A stretch of DNA of 64,000 nt, from the NCBI RefSeq assembly GCF_000210075.1, contig NC_021017.1, positions 3,625,693 through 3,689,692 of the forward strand, written 5' to 3'. This document shows, piece after piece, positions 63,776 through 64,000 of the stretch (within the stretch, counting starts at the first letter, position 1; the number at the start of each line of letters is the position of its first letter). The translations under genes were made by a program, and so were the position numbers. This DNA comes from Bacteroides xylanisolvens XB1A (lineage in GTDB: Bacteria; Bacteroidota; Bacteroidia; Bacteroidales; Bacteroidaceae). A model generated the notes under the pieces. The model was not told the DNA's origin, ran no database searches, and was given only the letters and a program-made list of their open reading frames with translations.

Positions 63776-64000
63776 ATGCGTTACTCCGTCATAATCCCCG
63801 TTTATAATCGTCCCGATGAAGTGGATGAATTATTGCAAAGTCTTACCATGCAACACTTTAAAGATTTCGAAGTCGTTGTTGTAGAAGATGGTTCCTCCAT
63901 TCCCTGTAAAGAAGTAGTAGACCGTTATGCAGACCGGTTGAATATAAAATACTTCTCTAAACTTAACTCCGGTCCGGGACAAACCCGCAATTACGGGACA
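63776..64000 (+). CDS. GT2 family glycosyltransferase, N-terminal part (runs off the window)
   Basis: The first 75 residues begin MRYSVIIPVYNRPDEVDELL, followed by LTMQHFKDFEVVVVEDGSS and KLNSGPGQTRNYG. These are the opening GT-A motifs of a family 2 glycosyltransferase (nucleotide-sugar binding V-V-E-D-G-S and the G-x-G-x-x-R-N loop). The rest, including the DxD and catalytic base, is outside the window. The acceptor and sugar are unknown. Confidence 0.9.
   Translation, partial: MRYSVIIPVYNRPDEVDELLQSLTMQHFKDFEVVVVEDGSSIPCKEVVDRYADRLNIKYFSKLNSGPGQTRNYGT

Noticed and set aside
1-64000. tRNA, rRNA, insertion sequences and plasmid or phage origins
   Set aside because: None was recognised by eye: no cloverleaf-like stretch ending in CCA beside conserved arms, no rRNA segments, no transposase, and no replication protein.

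Overview
The window is chromosomal DNA of a gut Bacteroides, most like the ovatus / xylanisolvens / thetaiotaomicron group. This follows from the polysaccharide-utilisation enzymes, a hybrid two-component sensor, SusC-like and fimbrillin-like proteins, Bacteroides -7 boxes (TAnnTTTG) upstream of many genes, and a phase-variable S-layer-type locus. No rRNA, tRNA, insertion sequence or CRISPR array was seen. The assignment rests on gene content and motifs, not on a database match.

Layout. 1-6291: the end of a polysaccharide-utilisation locus on the minus strand (GH115 alpha-glucuronidase, GH95 fucosidase/galactosidase, N-terminus of a hybrid two-component sensor), pointing to substituted xylan. 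6799-15116: a six-gene minus-strand operon for N-acetylmuramic acid salvage (Na+/solute symporter, tandem glycosyltransferase plus HIT-like protein, SpoIID/LytB protein, MurT-like permease, MurK-like kinase, MurQ etherase), preceded by a lamin-tail lipoprotein at 15209-16489. 16750-27991: a nine-gene minus-strand cluster of unknown substrate: TonB-dependent receptor, DUF4876 lipoprotein, DUF6850 beta-barrel, fimbrillin/FISUMP lipoprotein, OB-fold lipoprotein, PepSY membrane protein, ABC ATPase, ABC permease, DUF4857 protein. 28233-41516: mostly housekeeping genes (asd, antiporter, tcdA, lolD-like, HHH protein, NSS transporter, VanZ, murF, TPR histidine kinase, folP, cdaA). 41825-53407: six secreted plant-glycan enzymes in three transcription units (GH35-GH43, GH51-GH97, GH43-BNR) with no SusC/SusD pair. 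53471-59067: GNAT, DUF2156, LrgB/LrgA, then pta-ackA. 59272-63278: a tyrosine recombinase, an invertible promoter segment and an S-layer-type lipoprotein. 63776-64000: start of a GT2 glycosyltransferase.

The most unusual signals are in non-coding DNA. Three unrelated intergenic regions (3300-3440, 29513-29586, 50429-50662) each carry their own short motif repeated at an exact or near-exact 21-22 bp period. In the first two the motif is palindromic and the spacers flip orientation from unit to unit. The architecture is shared but the sequence is not. The 60218-60518 segment is bounded by near-perfect 19-bp inverted repeats beside a recombinase. Its best promoter reads away from the S-layer gene, so this copy is probably in the OFF orientation. 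The strongest protein-level candidates for an undescribed system are the TonB-to-DUF4857 cluster and the two-glycosyltransferase/HIT fusion inside the MurNAc salvage operon.
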